From contig JAUCBJ010006232.1 in NCBI GenBank assembly GCA_032718475.1, positions 1-60,284 of the forward strand: DNA of 60,284 nucleotides, in the 5' to 3' direction. The stretch's first letter is position 1. Each line of letters starts with the position of its first letter. The notes beneath the pieces were generated by a model. That model was not told the origin of the DNA. It ran no database searches and worked only from the letters and a program-made list of their open reading frames with translations. This DNA is from Nemertoderma westbladi (taxonomy: Eukaryota > Xenacoelomorpha > Nemertodermatida > Nemertodermatidae). A program made the position numbers and the translations under genes. Positions 57,337-60,284 of the stretch are shown here, in pieces.

Positions 57337-57817
57337 ATTGATTTTAAACTATGAATTTGAATTGGATTTTATTGAATATTTGACTATTGAATTTGTGAAT
57401 GTTATAAATTGGGTACCTTGTACTTGTTTTTGTATGTTTTGTAATATACAAATGGACTAAATATACAAAATTAACATATTAAAATATTTTTTATGTAAAA
57501 ATAATTACAACTACAGAAAATGTCAGAATACCCTATATTAAAAAAAGTACCCTATATACGAGATAGGGTAAATCCATAACTGAATAATTACTTAAATGTT
57601 TTGGTAAAACACCCTATCTCGATTTTCTGCGCCATCTAGTGTCCAAGTACTTATCGGCACATGCCATAAAAATTATGGGCATTTTTTACTATATAGGGGA
57701 CCATTACGGAGTTATTTTAACATTGTTCCTAGCGTGGACAATCGATCAAACTAAATCGCTATTTTCTCAAAATGACATTTTTCGACATAGGGTATTTAGC
57801 CTTAGCACGGCAGCACC

Positions 57818-58029
57818 GGAGTTGGCAGTAATGAATTCCGACCGGTGTGTGAGTTATAAGCGTCGCTGCGTCCGTAGGCTGCTAAACTGTAGTCTGGATA
57901 TGTATGATAGGCTGAAAGGCCGTTGAAATAACTGAGTTTTACTGTCAGTTTGTATAATCACAGAACGTAATAATAGCACAGTCAGAATATAAATAGCACG
58001 GTATGACGACGGTTAAAACTGTTCCGGTC
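57818..58029. other. Non-coding spacer
   Basis: Short AT-rich spacer between the TIR transposon and the hairpin repeat H copy 2. It may include the start of H. No gene. Confidence 0.4.
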
Positions 58030-58280
58030 TCACAACCTGATTAATTGTCACCTCGCCACTCCCTGTTGCCACTATCCCCACTTGCTAGCCTTACTACTAG
58101 CCTGTTTATCCCTCTGAGGTGGTTTGACCTCTCAACTATCCCTGTGGCTTACGGCGTGTATCGCCTTAGTTGGTTGTGAGGTGACATTATTATTGGTAAT
58201 GTCACCTCGCCAACTATAATTGGTAAAATGCCACTCATCCCATTTTCGGTGGGTAGTGCAGGGAATTGAATCCGCTTACA
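58030..58280. repeat. Structured hairpin repeat H, copy 2
   Basis: Same order of elements as copy 1 (22330-22795): GCTAG/CTAGC near 58084-58102; CCTC/GAGG (58111-58114 with 58116-58119); TTTGACCTCT; GGCG/CGCC (58153-58156 with 58162-58165); GTTGGTTG; a perfect 12-bp stem GAGGTGACATTA/TAATGTCACCTC (58178-58189 with 58197-58208, loop of 7); CCAAC; CCCA/TGGG; GGAATTGAATCC. The linkers are conserved while the stem sequences differ, with both sides of each stem changed together. Confidence 0.72.
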
Positions 58281-58589
58281 TTAACGGTGTTCTGAATTCT
58301 CTGTAATATTGGATAATATTTTATAATATTTAATATTGAATCTTTCTCTTGAAGAGATTACCGTTTTATAATTTTTTTTTTGTTTACTAAGAAGCACCTA
58401 GCTACTGTTTTATTGTAACAGGTTATAAACTAATTTTATTAAATTTCCGAAACAAAATGTAAATAAACGCCCACCACCTATACAGATATGGCAACAATCA
58501 GGTGCCTAGCAACTATTGTAAATATAAAATAATGTAAATAATTAAAAATGAAACAGTCTGGCAGTACTGTACTACTGTTCGGCCGCATC

Positions 58590-59048
58590 TCAAGTAGTGA
58601 GCAGAAGACACGCCCCATCCTCGAGCCCCAGCCCACTGCGCCACCTTACCCTAGAGCCACGCAGGCAGTGGGAGGAGCCACGGATGATGGCAAAGGAAAT
58701 CCGCCTCCGCACCCATCCCATAACCGTGCTGTAGGGGCGGTCCCATGCCCGGTGAAGCCTCTCGGCAATCACCCGCAACAGTTTATTGGTCTGGGGGGCC
58801 AACACTCCTTCACACGATGCGACGAAGGGTGAGAAGTCGCCTCGGCGCGCTGAAACAGCCTCAGAGTAAAGCCGTTTCTTTGCGTCCTCGGCCGACTCCA
58901 TGATGGAACTAGTGGTGGTGCGTTTCAGGTACGACTCGGCGTCAAGGTTGATTGTCCGTATGTCTATCAACGCCTGAGTCTGAACGCTGAAGGCACCACG
59001 TATCCCAACGTCGCACCGCAGCTCGAGCCGTTTTATAACAACACACAT
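58590..59048 (-). pseudogene. C-terminal fragment of a second retrotransposon protein
   Basis: A 152-residue minus-strand frame with DVGIRGAFSVQTQALIDIRT, YLKRTT, a charged helical stretch with KKRLYSEAVSARRGDFSPFV, then VMGWVRRRISFAIIRGSSHC and LRGSRVRWRSG followed by GLEDGA. This succession is typical of the C-terminal region, after the RT domain, of another class of invertebrate non-LTR element proteins. The RT itself is not present, so it is a 5'-truncated copy. The plus-strand ORF at 58548-58832 is its shadow. It lies between the two inverted copies of hairpin repeat H and immediately downstream (minus-strand sense) of the tubulin exon. Confidence 0.7.
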
Positions 59049-59190
59049 TTGTGATTAAAATGTAATAATTAGAATTGTAAATTTTGAAACCTTAGCAATA
59101 ATTAATAGTAATTAATATTAATATAAACACCCAAGAGTTGCATATTTCTAGTAGTGACGGCTGAATGAATAGAGTTTGTAAAGTGTACAT

Positions 59191-59316
<126 letters not shown>

Positions 59317-59367
59317 TTAAGAGACTAAGCACTCTTAACTCTTTTTGCTTGTCACACTCAAGTTTTT

Positions 59368-59437
59368 GAGTGGGCATTTTACCAATTATAGTTGGCGAGG
59401 TGACATTACCAATAATAATGTCACCTCACAACCAACT
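59368..59437. repeat. Structured hairpin repeat H, copy 3 (partial, inverted)
   Basis: About 70 bp, the reverse complement of the main stem region of copy 2 (58168-58236): ATTTTACCAATTATAGTTGG, GAGGTGACATTA, a 7-nt loop, TAATGTCACCTC, ACAACCAACT. Copies 2 and 3 thus form an inverted pair 1.2 kb apart enclosing the retrotransposon fragment and the tubulin exon. Confidence 0.85.
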
Positions 59438-59848
59438 ATTAAAGAGTAATCTTTCTCTTTAATATTGAATTAGCTTTAATATTGGAATGTTTACGAATAT
59501 TAATTAAATTAACATTGACTTTAGAATATTTTATAATATATGTTTATTTTACATTTTTGTGATAATCTATTGACTTTAGTTTATTGTTTTAGTTAGAATA
59601 ACGTCCCCTTACTTGATAGTTAAAAATTGAGACAAGTTTGACGAGATGGCATTTTAGTTAAACACTTATGTGGTTTATAAAGATGGTAGCTCGGCGTTTG
59701 TCATGTTTTGTCTCCAGCTGGTATTTAGGACTGCCCTTAGCAGTCTTGTGTAGCAACCCTCAATCCGTTGTTCAAGTAATTTAGTCAGTGTCCAGGTCTC
59801 ACCCCTACAGAAGCCCAAAGCGGACAGTAAACTTCACACATTACTTTG
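59438..59848. other. Non-coding region
   Basis: AT-rich; carries the MITE-end phrase TTTAGTTTATTGTTTTAGTT near 59575 (family of 40579-40815). No coding sequence was recognised. Confidence 0.5.
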
Positions 59849-60082
59849 GGGGTGTGTAGGTGTGGTTGACGGGATTTCACGTCATCCTCTCACATACATT
59901 GGGGGTAGTGGGTGTGTGAGTGACGTACTTCACGTCACTCTCACACACACGTTTTTCATCTTGGTGTACTTTTGACTGTGGCCACTGTGGGGTCAATTTG
60001 ACATCAACTTCGCGTCTACCACACACACGGGCCGGGGTGTGTGTGAGGGTGACGGACATTAACCGTCAACTACACACACCCT
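59849..60082. repeat. Three successive GT/CA hairpins with TGACG cores
   Basis: Three inverted repeats in a row, each a GT-rich arm ending in TGACG, a loop of about 5-7 nt, then CGTCA and a CA-rich arm: about 59851-59895, 59911-59950 (GTGTGTGAGTGACG with CGTCACTCTCACACAC) and 60034-60080 (GTGACGG with CCGTCAAC inside GTGTGTGT/ACACACAC). A fourth inverted repeat CACACACACGGGCCGGGGTG overlaps at about 60021-60046. The short ORFs here are shadows of the repeats. Confidence 0.8.
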
Positions 60083-60284
60083 CATTCCCACAGATTTCGT
60101 AAACTACTAACGCCAATTTTCCTCAGTATAGTCCTAACATTTTTTATACTTTGAGGTGCCGGCAAATACATTATTGTAGGCCTACTAACTATTTTACACA
60201 TGAATGTAGCAACCAGATAGGGGGGCGTTCTCTCCATCATATTGGATAGTGTGTTACAGTAGATTTGAATATTTATAGACACCA
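60083..60284. other. Window end, nothing recognised
   Basis: No feature could be supported. If the tubulin exon belongs to a live gene, this interval is within its intron. Confidence 0.4.

Larger units (their letters stand above)
55147..57813 (+). mobile_element. DNA transposon with TIRs, subterminal repeats and decayed transposase
   Basis: Both ends carry about 35-bp inverted repeats: left CTGCCGTTTTAAGGCTAAAT then ACCCTATCTC, right the complement of CTGCCGTGCTAAGGCTAAAT then ACCCTATGTC. They are flanked by CACC on both sides (55143-55146 and 57814-57817), a candidate 4-bp target duplication. About a dozen copies of ACCCTAT(C/A)T or its complement lie near the two ends (about 55165-55475 and 57525-57795), like transposase-binding arrays. 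The interior holds an N-terminal frame with a 42-bp coding repeat and a C-terminal transposase-like frame, both broken. Superfamily not assigned. Confidence 0.85.

Noticed and set aside
58225-58275. Retroviral primer-binding site or Pol III B box around GGAATTGAATCC in repeat H
   Set aside because: The reverse complement resembles part of a tRNA T-arm, but arm pairing and acceptor length do not fit a tRNA 3' end, and no A box was found at the right distance.

Overview
The window looks like nuclear DNA of an animal, probably an invertebrate. It is AT-rich, has a gene split by introns with GT/AG borders, is packed with decayed transposons of animal type (non-LTR retrotransposons, a BEL/Pao-like element, TIR DNA transposons, a tRNA-derived SINE) and has long G or C runs and minisatellites. 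Nothing points to bacteria: no operons, no ribosome binding sites. I cannot name the species.

Only one complete host gene is visible. It is a five-exon SLC7-type amino-acid transporter (light chain of heteromeric transporters) at 43197-52503 on the plus strand. The exons join in phase to a 494-residue protein, with the GSGIF motif and the cysteine that normally links to the SLC3 heavy chain. Its second intron is almost entirely a 4.4 kb, 23-bp minisatellite that begins a few bases after the splice donor. Two other host-derived pieces are partial: an intronless O-methyltransferase-like pseudogene (2573-3401, plus) and the last coding exon of an alpha-tubulin (59191-59306, minus).

Layout. 1-690: end of a jockey/CR1-like reverse transcriptase, minus. 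690-2050: inverted repeats and a 15-bp tandem array. 2573-3401: methyltransferase pseudogene. 3784-4070: 30-bp tandem array. 6517-7610: 3' end of an unidentified zinc-knuckle retroelement ('E'), copy 1. 8420-16676 (minus): BEL/Pao-like element with two successive gag modules, a retropepsin and an integrase N-terminus but no reverse transcriptase. 16.7-21.6 kb: non-coding, with a promoter-like patch near 20.1 kb. 21622-25995: E copy 2, interrupted by a structured hairpin repeat. 26.3-27.8 kb: 5'-truncated LINE carrying a SINE with a 12-bp target duplication. 28.9-30.7 kb: foldback elements. 31.2-38.5 kb: a duplicated unit (LINE 3' end plus flank) surrounding a nearly full-length endonuclease/RT LINE. 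40-45 kb: foldback elements, then the transporter. 52.8-53.1 kb and 58.6-59.0 kb: C-terminal fragments of two other reverse-transcriptase proteins. 55147-57813: a 2.67 kb TIR transposon with a degraded transposase, a 42-bp coding minisatellite and arrays of subterminal motifs. 58.0-59.4 kb: second and third copies of the structured hairpin repeat, the third inverted. 59.85-60.08 kb: three successive GT/CA hairpins.

The transporter is the only locus likely to encode a working protein. Nearly everything else is a record of repeated transposon insertion, duplication and decay. The least explained parts are the hairpin repeat whose stems differ in sequence but stay paired, the doubled gag element, the E family, and the minisatellite abutting a splice donor.
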